Part shown: in pieces, positions 1-8,740 of the stretch
How positions within the stretch are numbered: position 1 is the stretch's first letter
Layout: the number at the start of each line of letters is the position of its first letter
From: Candidatus Aenigmatarchaeota archaeon
GTDB lineage: Archaea; Aenigmatarchaeota; Aenigmatarchaeia; QMZS01
Length of the DNA: 37,361 nt
NCBI GenBank assembly: GCA_003663295.1
Contig: QMZS01000002.1
Location: forward strand, 1-37,361
Direction of reading: 5' to 3'
Made by a program: the position numbers and the translations under genes
Notes under the pieces: model-generated
What the model was told of the DNA's origin: nothing
Database searches by the model: none
What the model saw: only the letters and a program-made list of their open reading frames with translations

Positions 1-2324
1 CATAATAATTCCCCCTTTGTTGGCGCAGTTGAGTCTGTGTGTCCTGTGTTGTTTAAGTTGTGCTGGAACATTGACCAGGTGTCGTTGTAGCCGTCTACTT
101 GATACCACATATCTGAGGTTTCTATAGATGTTGCATTTAGCAGTGGTGTGTTGTCATTTGTGTAAGTGTTGTTTTTTGGGAGGTTTATTGTTGCTATTGG
201 GGTTGTTGTATCTATTACGAATTTATAAATCTCGGAGGTGTTCGCTAAAATACTGTCGTTGCAGGTGACTTTCCAGTAATATATTGTTTCGTTCAGGTTT
301 GTCCAGTTGAAAGTATATAATGTTCCGTTCTGGCAGTTTGTTGTTGTGTTTATCAGGGTGGTTGGGTTGATTGTGTTGTCTGCGTAGATGTAGGCTGTCA
401 TGTTATCTCCATCAGGGTCTGTGCAAGTCCAGTTTAATAAAATATAATTTGTGTTTATGTAAGAATTGTTGTCCGGGGAGTTTAGGGTTGATTTGTTTGG
501 GGGATTATTTCCATCTCCTGAGTATTCCCAGATTGTTAAATTGTGTTCAGAACCCAAAATTAATGTAAAGTTCAATTCACCGCTGATTTGGGTGAAACTG
601 CAGTTTGAGTTATTGCAATTATTCCCATCATAGATTGCAGTGTAATTAATTGATGTGTTTGGCATCTGCACTGTCAGATTTGTGGAACCTGTACCCCCAA
701 GGTATATAGTTGCATTGTTCAAATTGGTATGCGGTGAAGTTGCTGACAATATAATTACATCTGCATTTGACATTGATTTTATTTCAGGGGTTATTGTATA
801 ATCATAAGTTATATTTACATAAGATGGGTGTGTGGAATTTGTTTTCCAGAAGGGGTCTCCAGTATTGCCAGTAATTCCTTCTGTTAATTTTAAAGCGAAC
901 CAATACCAACTCATTGCATAATCCATTGTCCAATTCAAATCAGTAAAATTCAGATTAATCCAGGAATAGTTTGTGGCTTCCGCAACAGTCTGATTATAAT
1001 CTACAATTTTATTATATGAAAGATATTTTTGAACACCTATATAAGAATCTGTGCGTCCTACTTCATACCAGACAGAAATATTTATATCTTTGATTAGGTT
1101 TGGAGTAAAAACCAATAAATTATCCGGGGATGCCTGAATCCATTCTAAACAAGTCCAGTTTTCTTCTGTTGCAGGCGGTGTTGAAATCAATGATTTCGCA
1201 TCACTGTAAACTGGCTGACCATGAACAGGCTCAATACCCCTAAAATAATAATCTGCTTTTCCTGTTGTTGCATTAACAAGAAATGCATAGCTTCTCTTAA
1301 CGGTATTGTTTTTATTATCTGTTATATTTACCAACAAAGAATAAAGACCTGATCTTGTTACTGTAAAATTTCCTGTAATATTGTTTCCAATTGCTGAAAT
1401 GTTTACTATTTCTGCTGGTCTTGTAGAAATATCTGATGTGAAATTACTGCATTTAGTTCCGTTTAGATAATAAACAGAAATATTAAATTTAACCAAATCA
1501 TCCATATTTACAATCTGCGTGTTTACTGAAACATTAATCATTTTGTTTTGAAGATTGTGAAGATATTTATTGGATATATGTGTCTGATTATCACCTCCAT
1601 CGTAAATGTCATTAAGATTATCCGAGATTATATTGCTTGTTAATGTGTTGTTGTAAGCTGAACTTGTGAGATAACCACCATTCCTATTAGAGTATATAAT
1701 ATTATTGGTTAAATTATTGTAAGCTGAAGTGGTTAGATAAACACCATAATACCAGCTGGTGTTTACAGTATTATCTCTGATATTATTGCTCTCAGAATGA
1801 TCCGCATAAATACCGTACCTGTTGTTGTACAACTTATTATCAGTTACTTTATTGTTGTCAAAATAAGAAAATTTTAAACCATATCTATTGTTATTCACAA
1901 TATTTCCTGTAATATTGTTGTTATCACTTAAAACAGCATAAAAACCATTTGTATTTGAATTTAATATATTGTCAACAAAAGTTATATTATTTGAATACGC
2001 TGCGTAAAGACTATAACCCCAGTCAGTTAAAGTGCAGTTTTTTATTGTTATATCTACGTTTATCTGAGGATTCCGGTAGATATAGATTCCATGCGCTGAG
2101 CCTGTATCAATCCCGTCTATTGTATTTCCCTGGCAGTCAAGTGTGATATTATTTATAGAAATATTCATACAATAAGATAATCCTGAATTTGAAATAGAAT
2201 TATTTAAATAATAAATTTCTCCAGAAACATTTAAATCTGCGCATGAAGATATATTTATCTCAGCGAATGAAACCTGAATAAACAACACAAAAATCAGGCA
2301 TGGAATTAAAAAAATTCGTTTCAT
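1..2324 (-). CDS. Secreted right-handed beta-helix (NosD/PbH1-like) surface protein, 3' end outside the window
   Basis: The minus strand is open from an ATG at 2322-2324 to the window edge, about 774 codons with no stop. Residues 1-21 form a signal peptide (MKRIF start, hydrophobic core, VSFA before the likely cleavage). Residues of about 25-280 are Asn-rich repeats of the type NNxITxNxxxNNxYGIY, such as NNITGNIV, NNNRYGLKF, NNIRDNTV and NNLTNNII. This is the pattern of parallel beta-helix proteins of the NosD/pectate-lyase fold. The rest holds Ig/fibronectin-like stretches (FTVTRSGLYSLLVNITD; NLNETIYYWKVTCNDS). Many NxS/T sequons suggest N-glycosylation. It is probably a cell-surface protein for adhesion or carbohydrate contact; the ligand is unknown. 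No anchor can be seen because the C-terminus is missing. Family call is good, function is inferred. Confidence 0.85.
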   Translation of the reverse strand, partial: MKRIFLIPCLIFVLFIQVSFAEINISSCADLNVSGEIYYLNNSISNSGLSYCMNISINNITLDCQGNTIDGIDTGSAHGIYIYRNPQINVDITIKNCTLTDWGYSLYAAYSNNITFVDNILNSNTNGFYAVLSDNNNITGNIVNNNRYGLKFSYFDNNKVTDNKLYNNRYGIYADHSESNNIRDNTVNTSWYYGVYLTTSAYNNLTNNIIYSNRNGGYLTSSAYNNTLTSNIISDNLNDIYDGGDNQTHISNKYLHNLQNKMINVSVNTQIVNMDDLVKFNISVYYLNGTKCSNFTSDISTRPAEIVNISAIGNNITGNFTVTRSGLYSLLVNITDNKNNTVKRSYAFLVNATTGKADYYFRGIEPVHGQPVYSDAKSLISTPPATEENWTCLEWIQASPDNLLVFTPNLIKDINISVWYEVGRTDSYIGVQKYLSYNKIVDYNQTVAEATNYSWINLNFTDLNWTMDYAMSWYWFALKLTEGITGNTGDPFWKTNSTHPSYVNITYDYTITPEIKSMSNADVIILSATSPHTNLNNATIYLGGTGSTNLTVQMPNTSINYTAIYDGNNCNNSNCSFTQISGELNFTLILGSEHNLTIWEYSGDGNNPPNKSTLNSPDNNSYINTNYILLNWTCTDPDGDNMTAYIYADNTINPTTLINTTTNCQNGTLYTFNWTNLNETIYYWKVTCNDSILANTSEIYKFVIDTTTPIATINLPKNNTYTNDNTPLLNATSIETSDMWYQVDGYNDTWSMFQHNLNNTGHTDSTAPTKGELL

Positions 2325-2514
2325 AATTCAAACCATTTATCGCAAATCAAATCCGCAAAATAGAATAATTCACAATACATAATTAATAGGTCTTTTGTTA
2401 TTTACGGCTATAAACCTTGCTTAAATATAGAATGAAACCTCATCCAGATTATAAATAAACAAAAAAGAATTCTTTAAAAATCATTATCTAAAATTTAAGA
2501 AATAAGCTAATTAT

Positions 2515-2643
2515 GCGGGGGTAGCCAAGTGGTCAAAGGCGCAGGGCTTAGGACTCTGTCTGTTAGTCAGTTCGGGAGTTCGAATAACCTTTATTCATTT
2601 TATCTGTGATGGATTAAAGAGAACGAGTATCTCCCCTCCCGCA
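2515..2643 (+). tRNA. tRNA-Leu(UAG) with a 45-nt intron in the T-loop
   Basis: Acceptor arms GCGGGGG (2515-2521) and CTCCCGC (2636-2642) pair with one G-U, and the discriminator is A2643. The D-stem is GCC/GGC. The anticodon stem CAGGG/CTCTG closes loop CTTAGGA, giving anticodon UAG. A long variable arm (CTG..CAG) marks a class II tRNA, as expected for Leu. The T-arm is continuous only after removing 2585-2629, which gives GGGAG-TTCGAAT-CTCCC. The mature length would be 84 nt. No CCA is encoded. The gene sits about 50 bp upstream of rpl5 on the same strand. Confidence 0.9.
2585..2629 (+). other. tRNA-Leu intron at position 59/60 (BHB-type)
   Basis: The precursor fold has an outer helix GGGAG/CTCCC, a 4-bp central helix TTCG/CGAG, a 5' bulge AAT cut after AA, and a 3' bulge TAT cut after TA. 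An intron stem CTTTA-TTCAT / ATGGA-TAAAG follows. This is the substrate shape of the archaeal tRNA-splicing endonuclease, with the inner helix separated by an internal loop (relaxed form). Joining 2584 to 2630 gives a perfect seven-base T-loop. Confidence 0.85.
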
Positions 2644-2695
2644 CACCTAAAATTAACCAGCAGATGACTTAAATTATTTTATTTGTAAAGTGTTT

Positions 2696-3184
2696 ATGAC
2701 AGAAAACAAAATGAAGGAAATTAAAATTGAGAAAATCGTGCTTAATATAGGCACAGGAGAGCCAGGAGAGAAACTGGAGCACGCAAAAACAATTCTTGAG
2801 AGAATAACCAATAAAAAGCCGGTTTACTGCAAAACCAAGAAAAGAAGCACTTTTGGTGTTGCAAAAGGCAGAGATATAGGTGTTGTTGTGACAATTAGAG
2901 GTAAAGAAACAAAAGAGTTCCTGACAAGGTTTTTTAAGGCAAAAGAAGGAAAATTGAATAAAAGATGCTTTTCAGGAAGAACATTTTCATTTGGAATCTC
3001 TGAATATATTGAAATACCTGGAACAGAATATGACCCTAAAATAGGAATTTTCGGGCTTGATGTGTGCGTAACCTTAAAAAGAGCTGGGGGATTCACAGGC
3101 AATAAAATAGGTAAAAAACACATGATTTCCTCTGAAGAATCTGTTAATTTTATAAAGGATAATTTTGAGATTGAAATTGTTTAA
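2696..3184 (+). CDS. rpl5: Large ribosomal subunit protein uL5
   Basis: This is a 162-residue archaeal L5, which binds 5S rRNA and contacts tRNA in the central protuberance of the 50S subunit. Family features are the N-terminal IEKIVLNIGTGEPGEKLEHA, the segment KRSTFGVAKGRDIGVVVTIRG, and the C-terminal GIFGLDVCVTLKRAGG. An in-frame GTG lies two codons upstream, but ATG 2696 is preferred; the Met six codons later (MKEIKIEKI) is also possible. It stands alone here, away from its usual neighbours uL14-uL24-S4e-L5-S14-S8. It follows tRNA-Leu by about 50 bp and may share its transcript. Confidence 0.95.
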   Translation: MTENKMKEIKIEKIVLNIGTGEPGEKLEHAKTILERITNKKPVYCKTKKRSTFGVAKGRDIGVVVTIRGKETKEFLTRFFKAKEGKLNKRCFSGRTFSFGISEYIEIPGTEYDPKIGIFGLDVCVTLKRAGGFTGNKIGKKHMISSEESVNFIKDNFEIEIV

Positions 3185-3227
3185 TTATTAACCGCAAAAT
3201 CACTCTAATTATTTAGGTAAACTAATT

Positions 3228-4322
3228 ATGCTCCTGAAAAGACAAAAATCCGAAATTAATTTAAATCCAATCCAAAGAGGTGGGATTCTGACAAAAGAAG
3301 GCAGAGAAGCTCTCATAGAATTCGGAGATGGCTATGCAACTTATGACCTAAGTCCTGGGCTAGAAATAGAAGATATGCCCATAATCAAAAATTTCATTGA
3401 AAAAGAATTGCCTGAATTTCTTGAATCTGATATCGCAAAATTTACTCTTGGGGCAAGAGAAGGAATATTTAATGTTATGCACTGCATCACAAAACCCGGG
3501 GACACAATAATTGTTGACGGGAATCGGCACTATTCCACAATCACCGCAGCGGAGAGATGCAAGTTAAATATTGTTGAGGTTAAAAATTCAGGGAAACCAG
3601 AATACAAAATAAATATTGAGGATTATGAAAACCTGATTAAAAAACACAAACCATCGATGATTTTACTTACCTATCCTGATGGAAATTATGGCAATATTCC
3701 GGATGCAAAAAAACTCGGAACAATTGCAAAAAAATATGAAGTTCCTTATTTAATTAATGGGGCTTATTCTGTTGGACGGATGCCAATATCAATGAAAAAA
3801 CTCGGGGCTGATTTTATAATTGGTTCATGCCACAAATCAATGGCTTCTTCAGGACCCTTGGGTATTTTAGGAGCAAATAAAAAATGGGAAAAAATACTTT
3901 TTAAAAAATCAGAATTGGTAAATAAACAAATTGAATTTATTGGTTCTGAATCCAGAGGAACTGCGGTAGCAACATTAATTGCTTCATTCCCAAAAGTAAA
4001 AAAAAGAATTGAAAACTGGGATGAAGAAGTCGAAAAAGCAAAATATTTTTCATCTGAAATAGAAAAACTTGGGATAATGCAACTCGGAGAAAAACCTCAT
4101 AACCATGATTTGCTTTTTTTTGAAGCTCCTGTTTTATATGAAATTTCGCAGAAACATAAAAAGAGAGGTTACTTCCTGCATCAGGAACTTAAGAAAAGAG
4201 GCATTTCAGGAATAAAGGCGGGGCTTACAAAAAACTTTAAAATATCCACATATCAACTCACAAAAAAAGAGCTTGATAAAGTTGTGTCTGCTTTTAAAGA
4301 AATTATTGATGAAAATTTATAG
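3228..4322 (+). CDS. pscS: O-phospho-L-seryl-tRNA:Cys-tRNA synthase (SepCysS)
   Basis: This PLP-dependent fold-type I enzyme converts phosphoseryl-tRNA(Cys) to cysteinyl-tRNA(Cys), the second step of tRNA-dependent cysteine synthesis after SepRS. The start matches the family (INLNPIQRGGILT), followed by GDGYATYDLSPG and the cofactor-binding GAREGIFNVMH. The PLP lysine is K203 in GSCHKSMASSGP. At 364 residues it has normal length. The aattATG start suggests a leaderless transcript. No sepS is visible in the window. The family otherwise includes only close selenocysteine-related paralogues, and the N-terminal motif argues for SepCysS. Confidence 0.93.
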   Translation: MLLKRQKSEINLNPIQRGGILTKEGREALIEFGDGYATYDLSPGLEIEDMPIIKNFIEKELPEFLESDIAKFTLGAREGIFNVMHCITKPGDTIIVDGNRHYSTITAAERCKLNIVEVKNSGKPEYKINIEDYENLIKKHKPSMILLTYPDGNYGNIPDAKKLGTIAKKYEVPYLINGAYSVGRMPISMKKLGADFIIGSCHKSMASSGPLGILGANKKWEKILFKKSELVNKQIEFIGSESRGTAVATLIASFPKVKKRIENWDEEVEKAKYFSSEIEKLGIMQLGEKPHNHDLLFFEAPVLYEISQKHKKRGYFLHQELKKRGISGIKAGLTKNFKISTYQLTKKELDKVVSAFKEIIDENL

Positions 4323-4415
4323 ATATTGAATTTCACCCACCAAAAATAATTTGATTGTCCGATAACAACAAATAAATTAAAAACGTGCTAATTATCTAAT
4401 TAATCAAGATAAATT

Positions 4416-6659
4416 ATGCCAAAGACATATACATTTAAAAATGATGTGCTTAAAATAGATTGCATGAATTGCATCTATGGTTCATCCGTGGAAGACTTCC
4501 CAGAATGTATGAGTGAAGTTATAAATGACTTAATGTCTGTAAAAAACGCAAAATCAACAATTCTTGCAAAAGAAAGAGAATATGAATATGGTTTTGAACA
4601 AACTCGAATGCTGCTGGAAATTGCGAAACTCATAGAGAAAATAACGGTAAATAAATGGTTCTCATATAAAAATTTGGTTACAGAAAAATGCGACAGGTGT
4701 GTATCTTATAGAACTGATTTTTTAAACAATCTAATATCACAGAAATTAAGAACTGATCCAATTGGGGCTTATGTAATGTTAATCCGAAGAATCAGGCACA
4801 CAAAAGTGCTTACTGAAAGAACAAAAGGAATATGCCAAGGATGTTATAATCATTATCTAAAAAAAACACTCGGCCCTTTAAAAAAAAGACTTGAAGAAAC
4901 AACACTTATTAAAAAATCCCTGGACTTTTTGCCGGGCTATAAAATTGGAGATAGATCAATATACCGTCAAATTTTTATTCCTTCAGTCAGACCTAATTTT
5001 ACTTACACAAAATATCTGGCAACCCCACCAGACAAAGCCGAAATGGTCGACAGTTATCAGGTTAATGATGCAAAAGTTGAAATTTATAAAGTGCCCGGTG
5101 AAGTCAGAAGGCTGTATCAATTAATTCCTCTCGAATTCGGACTTGAAGAAAGAGAATATGAATTGCTGGATCGAGCAAAAAGATATATGGCGAGCCACAG
5201 ACCTCTTGAAAAAGAAGAATTTGCATCCTCGGAAGTGAGAAAAAATTTCTATAATATTGGTCTGGATATGCTCAGGGATTTGGCGGGTTCCGCAAATATT
5301 TCAGAAGATAGATTAAAAATTATTGCATCCATCCTTGTAAGATATACCGCCGGAATAGGTATTCTTGAGATAATATTATCGGATGATCATGTCCAGGATG
5401 TGTTTGTTAATTCTCCGCCAGGCACCTCCCCGATTTACCTCATCCACAGCAATTATGGTGAATGTTCAACAAATATAGTCCAGACAAAAGAAGATGCGGA
5501 ATTGCTTGCAACAAGACTTAGATTAAGTTCTGGAAGACCTCTTGACGAAGCCAACCCAGTCCTTGATGCTGAAGCAGATGTTCCTGGGGGAAGGGCAAGG
5601 GTTTGTGCCATCATGGAAACTTTATCTCCCGGCGGTCTTGGTTTCGCTCTTAGAAGACACAGAGAAAGACCCTGGACATTCCCTCTTTTCATTTCACAAC
5701 ATATGTTTAATCCTCTTGCCGGAGGATTGTTATGGTTTATCATCGATGGAGGTAGATCAATGCTTATTGGAGGGACCAGAAGTTCTGGAAAATCCTCCTT
5801 GCTTGGGTCAATAATATCACAAATAATGAAAAATAAAAGAATTATTTCAGTTGAAGATACTCTTGAACTTCCTCTAACAAAATTCAGGGAACTTGGATTT
5901 AATGTAACAAGACTAAAATCAAGGTCGGTTATCACAATGGTTGAAACCGAACTTCCAACAGAAGAAGCATTAAGAGTTTCATTAAGGCTTGGAGATTCCT
6001 GTTTGATAATTGGTGAAGTGAGAAGCACAGAAGCATTGGCTCTTTACGAAGCCATGCGTATTGGGGCTATGGCAAATGTTGTTGCAGGAACAATCCACGG
6101 TGACAGCGCCTACGGTTTATTTGACAGGGTTGTGAATGACCTTAATGTTCCGCCAACCAGTTTCAAAGCAACCGACCTTGTAGTGATTAACAATACTCTA
6201 AAAAGCGCTGATGGTTTGCATTCATTTAGAAGAACAATTGAATTCACAGAAATTAGAAAACACTGGAAAAAAGATCCTTCAGAAGAAAAAGGTTTTGTTG
6301 ATTTAATGACTTACAACGCAAAAAAAGATGAACTGGAACCGAGTTCAACTCTGCTCGCGGGTGAAAGCGAAATATTGAATTCCATCGCAAGAAATGTTAA
6401 AGAATGGAAAGGTAATTGGGATGCGGTATGGAACAATATTAATCTGAGAGCAAAAATTCTGGAAACAATTGTGAAACTTTCCCAGGAAGCAAAAAATCCC
6501 GAACTTCTTGAAGCCACCACAATAGTGCAATCAAACTCGCAATTCCATATACTTTCAGAAGATGTGAGGGAAGAAGTAGGATTTATGGACACAGAAGAAA
6601 TTTACAAAAGATGGCTTGTATGGTTTAAACAACACATAAAAGAACTGACAGAAGCTTAA
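4416..6659 (+). CDS. Type II/IV secretion (GspE/TadA/ArlI superfamily) ATPase with N-terminal zinc-ribbon-like region
   Basis: This 747-residue hexameric ATPase would drive assembly of a type IV pilus-like filament at the inner face of the membrane. Residues of about 280-620 carry the core: the N-terminal secretion-ATPase domain (SDDHVQDVFVN, ALRRH), Walker A GGTRSSGKSS near 452-461, Asp-box EDTLELP, Walker B LIIGEVRS near 531-538, and the His-box TIHGDSAYG. The first 145 residues hold Cys16-x2-Cys19, Cys31, Cys92-x2-Cys95 and Cys140-x2-Cys143, which could bind zinc. The C-terminal tail of about 100 residues is helical. Usually a TadC/GspF platform gene follows; here the stop codon abuts a dead IS copy instead. 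Pilin-like proteins and a prepilin peptidase lie elsewhere in the window. Confidence 0.9.
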   Translation: MPKTYTFKNDVLKIDCMNCIYGSSVEDFPECMSEVINDLMSVKNAKSTILAKEREYEYGFEQTRMLLEIAKLIEKITVNKWFSYKNLVTEKCDRCVSYRTDFLNNLISQKLRTDPIGAYVMLIRRIRHTKVLTERTKGICQGCYNHYLKKTLGPLKKRLEETTLIKKSLDFLPGYKIGDRSIYRQIFIPSVRPNFTYTKYLATPPDKAEMVDSYQVNDAKVEIYKVPGEVRRLYQLIPLEFGLEEREYELLDRAKRYMASHRPLEKEEFASSEVRKNFYNIGLDMLRDLAGSANISEDRLKIIASILVRYTAGIGILEIILSDDHVQDVFVNSPPGTSPIYLIHSNYGECSTNIVQTKEDAELLATRLRLSSGRPLDEANPVLDAEADVPGGRARVCAIMETLSPGGLGFALRRHRERPWTFPLFISQHMFNPLAGGLLWFIIDGGRSMLIGGTRSSGKSSLLGSIISQIMKNKRIISVEDTLELPLTKFRELGFNVTRLKSRSVITMVETELPTEEALRVSLRLGDSCLIIGEVRSTEALALYEAMRIGAMANVVAGTIHGDSAYGLFDRVVNDLNVPPTSFKATDLVVINNTLKSADGLHSFRRTIEFTEIRKHWKKDPSEEKGFVDLMTYNAKKDELEPSSTLLAGESEILNSIARNVKEWKGNWDAVWNNINLRAKILETIVKLSQEAKNPELLEATTIVQSNSQFHILSEDVREEVGFMDTEEIYKRWLVWFKQHIKELTEA

Positions 6660-6660
6660 T

Positions 6661-7525
6661 TTATAACTTAACTTTTGCGGTATAAATACTATTTATGTTG
6701 CCAATAATATAGTTTCCAAAAGTTGTGAAGTGGTTCGGGGATTCTTTTAATGATGTTTTTTCTTCCGCCAACTGCGAAGATTCCAGCAATATATCATAGG
6801 TTTGATTACAAACGAAAACAAAACCATTGCGGGAATCCCAATATTTGTCTAGGTCTTTGATTTCTAGTTCCTGTGCAGGGTATTTGCGGAATGCATTGAA
6901 TCATATGGAAATAACTAGGTTTCAAGGCTCAAATCAAACAGGATTATTTTTGTTGGCGGGAAGAGAATGAATGTGTACGAATTTAAGAAAACAATACTCA
7001 AAGAAAAATTCAAAGAAATTGAAGTCGGGGATAAAACCTATTGGACATTCACAAAGGTTGTTGACTTAAGCAAACTGAATAAACTCCGTTTGGTTATTTC
7101 TTATGACCACAAAAAGTTGGAATGAAATCCAGTATATTTAATTACAAATTGCAATTACTGGAATGCAAAGAGGGTTGTTTATTGTTATTCACTGCGTTTT
7201 TCAATAGAGGCTTTTTATAAAGATACGAAACAGAATCTGAGTTTGGGGTGTTGTCAACTGAGGTCGCTTGAAGGAACCAAGAGATACTGGTCTCTTGTGA
7301 ACTCGGCTTATTCTCTTCTGAAAATGGATATCTGCAAGAGTAAAGTTCATAAGAGTTTGGAATCTGATATGGCTATCGGAACGCAATGTAAAGAAACGAG
7401 TAAAGATCTTCTCAAATCCCTTGTGTTGTGGATGTATAGGAATGCGTCAAAGAATATGGGTGTGAATCGGATATTATGGGTATTATTGGGGTGAGGGTTT
7501 AAATACCGCAAAAGTTAAATTATAA
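6661..7525 (+). mobile_element. Decayed insertion sequence (IS4/IS701-like DDE) with terminal inverted repeats
   Basis: Terminal inverted repeats are 6661-6683 (TTATAACTTAACTTTTGCGG then TAT) and the reverse complement of 7503-7525, matching at 22 of 23 positions. Between them lies a transposase reading frame broken by stops and frameshifts. Palindromic TTATAA at both outer ends could be target duplication or part of the repeat; this cannot be decided from the sequence. The left end starts directly after the stop codon of the upstream ATPase. The right end lies 9 bp before the next ATG and may supply part of its promoter. Confidence 0.85.
6694..7494 (+). pseudogene. Broken DDE transposase
   Basis: Fragments in different frames read as one transposase. 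The start is MLPII-stop-FPKVVKWFGDSF. In another frame comes RQLRRFQQYIIGLITNENKTIAGIP. From 6967 there is MNVYEFKKTILKEKFKEIEVGD followed by LRLVISYDHKKLE, a TGA, then NPVYLITNCNYWNAKRVVYCYSLRFSIEAFYKDTKQNL. The last block is the C-terminal signature of IS4/IS701-type transposases, with the catalytic Glu in IEAFYKD. From about 7199 one frame stays open to TGA at 7492-7494. Much of the middle, including the first two catalytic Asp regions, is deleted or unrecognisable. It is too short and damaged to be active. Confidence 0.85.
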
Positions 7526-7533
7526 GTACTATT

Positions 7534-7857
7534 ATGGCAATTAAATTCAAAGACTTTGAAAAACTTGAGATAAAAATAGGGGAAATTTTGTCAGCGGAAA
7601 AAGTAGAAGATTCCGATAAACTGCTTAAACTTGAAGTAAATCTTGGTGATGAAAAAAGACAGATTGTGGCCGGAATCGCTGAAAGTTTTGAACCTGAAAA
7701 TCTAATTGGAAAAGAAATTCCAATTATTGCGAATCTTGAACCTCGAAAAATCCGGGGTGTTGAAAGTCAGGGAATGATTCTTGTAGTTGACGCAAAAGAT
7801 AAAATGGTTCTATTAAATCCTGAAGAAGAAGTTCCTCCAGGGAGCGTTGTTGGATAA
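7534..7857 (+). CDS. Stand-alone tRNA-binding OB-fold protein (MetRS-beta/EMAPII/CsaA-like)
   Basis: This 107-residue protein matches the C-terminal tRNA-binding domain of methionyl-tRNA synthetase. It has FEKLEIKIGEILSAEKVEDSDKLLKLEVNLGD, then QIVAGIAESFEPENLIGKEI, NLEPRKIRGVESQGMIL, and a C-terminal PEEEVPPGSVVG. In many archaea this domain is encoded separately and binds MetRS or tRNA. CsaA, a related bacterial protein, has been linked to export, but the RKIRGVESQGMIL block favours the MetRS-beta type. The gene begins right after the dead IS, and a TTTAAATA box about 30 bp upstream lies at the IS edge, so its promoter may come from that element. Confidence 0.88.
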   Translation: MAIKFKDFEKLEIKIGEILSAEKVEDSDKLLKLEVNLGDEKRQIVAGIAESFEPENLIGKEIPIIANLEPRKIRGVESQGMILVVDAKDKMVLLNPEEEVPPGSVVG

Positions 7858-7903
7858 TATCCATATATAAATATCTTACAATCTATTGATAAACAATCTA
7901 ATT

Positions 7904-8539
7904 ATAAAAATATCTGAAATTCCATTTTACAAAAGTCCTGATGAATATCATGCGGGGAGGCATCACTTCGCACTGCGCTTAAGTATTTCTTTCTGGATAA
8001 AAAATTCTCCTATCGATAACTGGATAAATTTACTGAACATAATTACGGAAGTTTTAGCCCCCTTATTGCAAAAATATTGCATGATTTCGGATTAAAAGTA
8101 ATTCTATATAAAAAGATTGTTCCTGAAAAAACATTAATGGAAAAATATGCCTGATTGGAAAATAGCATCTTTTTTGATGAAGATAAAAAACATGATGCAA
8201 AATCTATTACTCCTTACTTGAAATATTGTGTTGGTTTTCTCACAAAAAAAGTAGGCTCATATATCAAAATCTTTCAATTAAGAAAATTCAACAATTTTTA
8301 GATGAAGGAGTTCTCTTGATTACTTATCTCAACTATTTCAAAATTTATCCCAAAGAAAAAAAGAACCTCCTTCAGGACATGTGGTTGTATTAACAGGACC
8401 TGATAAGACCCATATTTATATTCATGAAAATAATCCCTTGCATGCAGAACCAAATAAAAAAATAACAAATAATTTATTTCTTAAAAGTTGGTGTGATGAC
8501 AAAGAATTTTTTGAAAGTTTAATTGTTTGTAAATCTTAA
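7904..8539 (+). pseudogene. Broken papain-like C39-family peptidase
   Basis: Pieces in two frames read as one protein: KISEIPFYKSPDEY, then (shifted) CGEASLRTALKYFFLDKKFSYR, a stop, LDKFTEHNYGSFSPLIAKILHDFGLKVILYKK, a stop, and finally SGHVVVLTGPDKTHIYIHENNP, ending with LKSW and the stop at 8537-8539. The Cys in CGEASLR and the His in GHVVVLTG, followed by HENNP, match the Cys-His-Asn/Asp triad of C39-like peptidases. The expected start reads ATA at 7904 instead of ATG. At least two stops (TAA and TGA) and two frameshifts are needed to read through. It is a relic with no likely product. Confidence 0.75.
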
Positions 8540-8587
8540 AATAAAATTTGAGTATAAATATTTTCCAGGAAAAAATAAATTAAAAAG

Positions 8588-8728
8588 ATGCTGGACAAAG
8601 CAAAAACCATCAATTTAATCGAGAATAAAATTGTTGAACTTGCTGTGAAGATAAAATTAATAGAATGTGATAATATAAAAAATAGCGGGAATTTCTTATG
8701 CACAGATTTATGGATTTTAATTGAATAA
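8588..8728 (+). CDS. Possible 46-residue hypothetical protein
   Basis: An ATG at 8588 opens a 46-codon frame (MLDKAKTINLIENKIVELAVKI at its start, ending LWILIE). A GTATAAATATTTT box lies about 30 bp upstream, a reasonable archaeal TATA position for a leaderless gene. The product would be an amphipathic helix followed by a short tail. No family is recognised. It could be a real small gene upstream of the membrane protein at 8741 or a leftover of the neighbouring decay zone. Confidence 0.3.
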   Translation: MLDKAKTINLIENKIVELAVKIKLIECDNIKNSGNFLCTDLWILIE

Positions 8729-8740
8729 ATATAATTTATT

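Noticed and set aside
5453..6028. 191-codon open frame on the minus strand inside the secretion ATPase gene
   Set aside because: It mirrors the ATPase coding frame, has no recognisable protein features and no promoter; the plus-strand gene has clear motifs.
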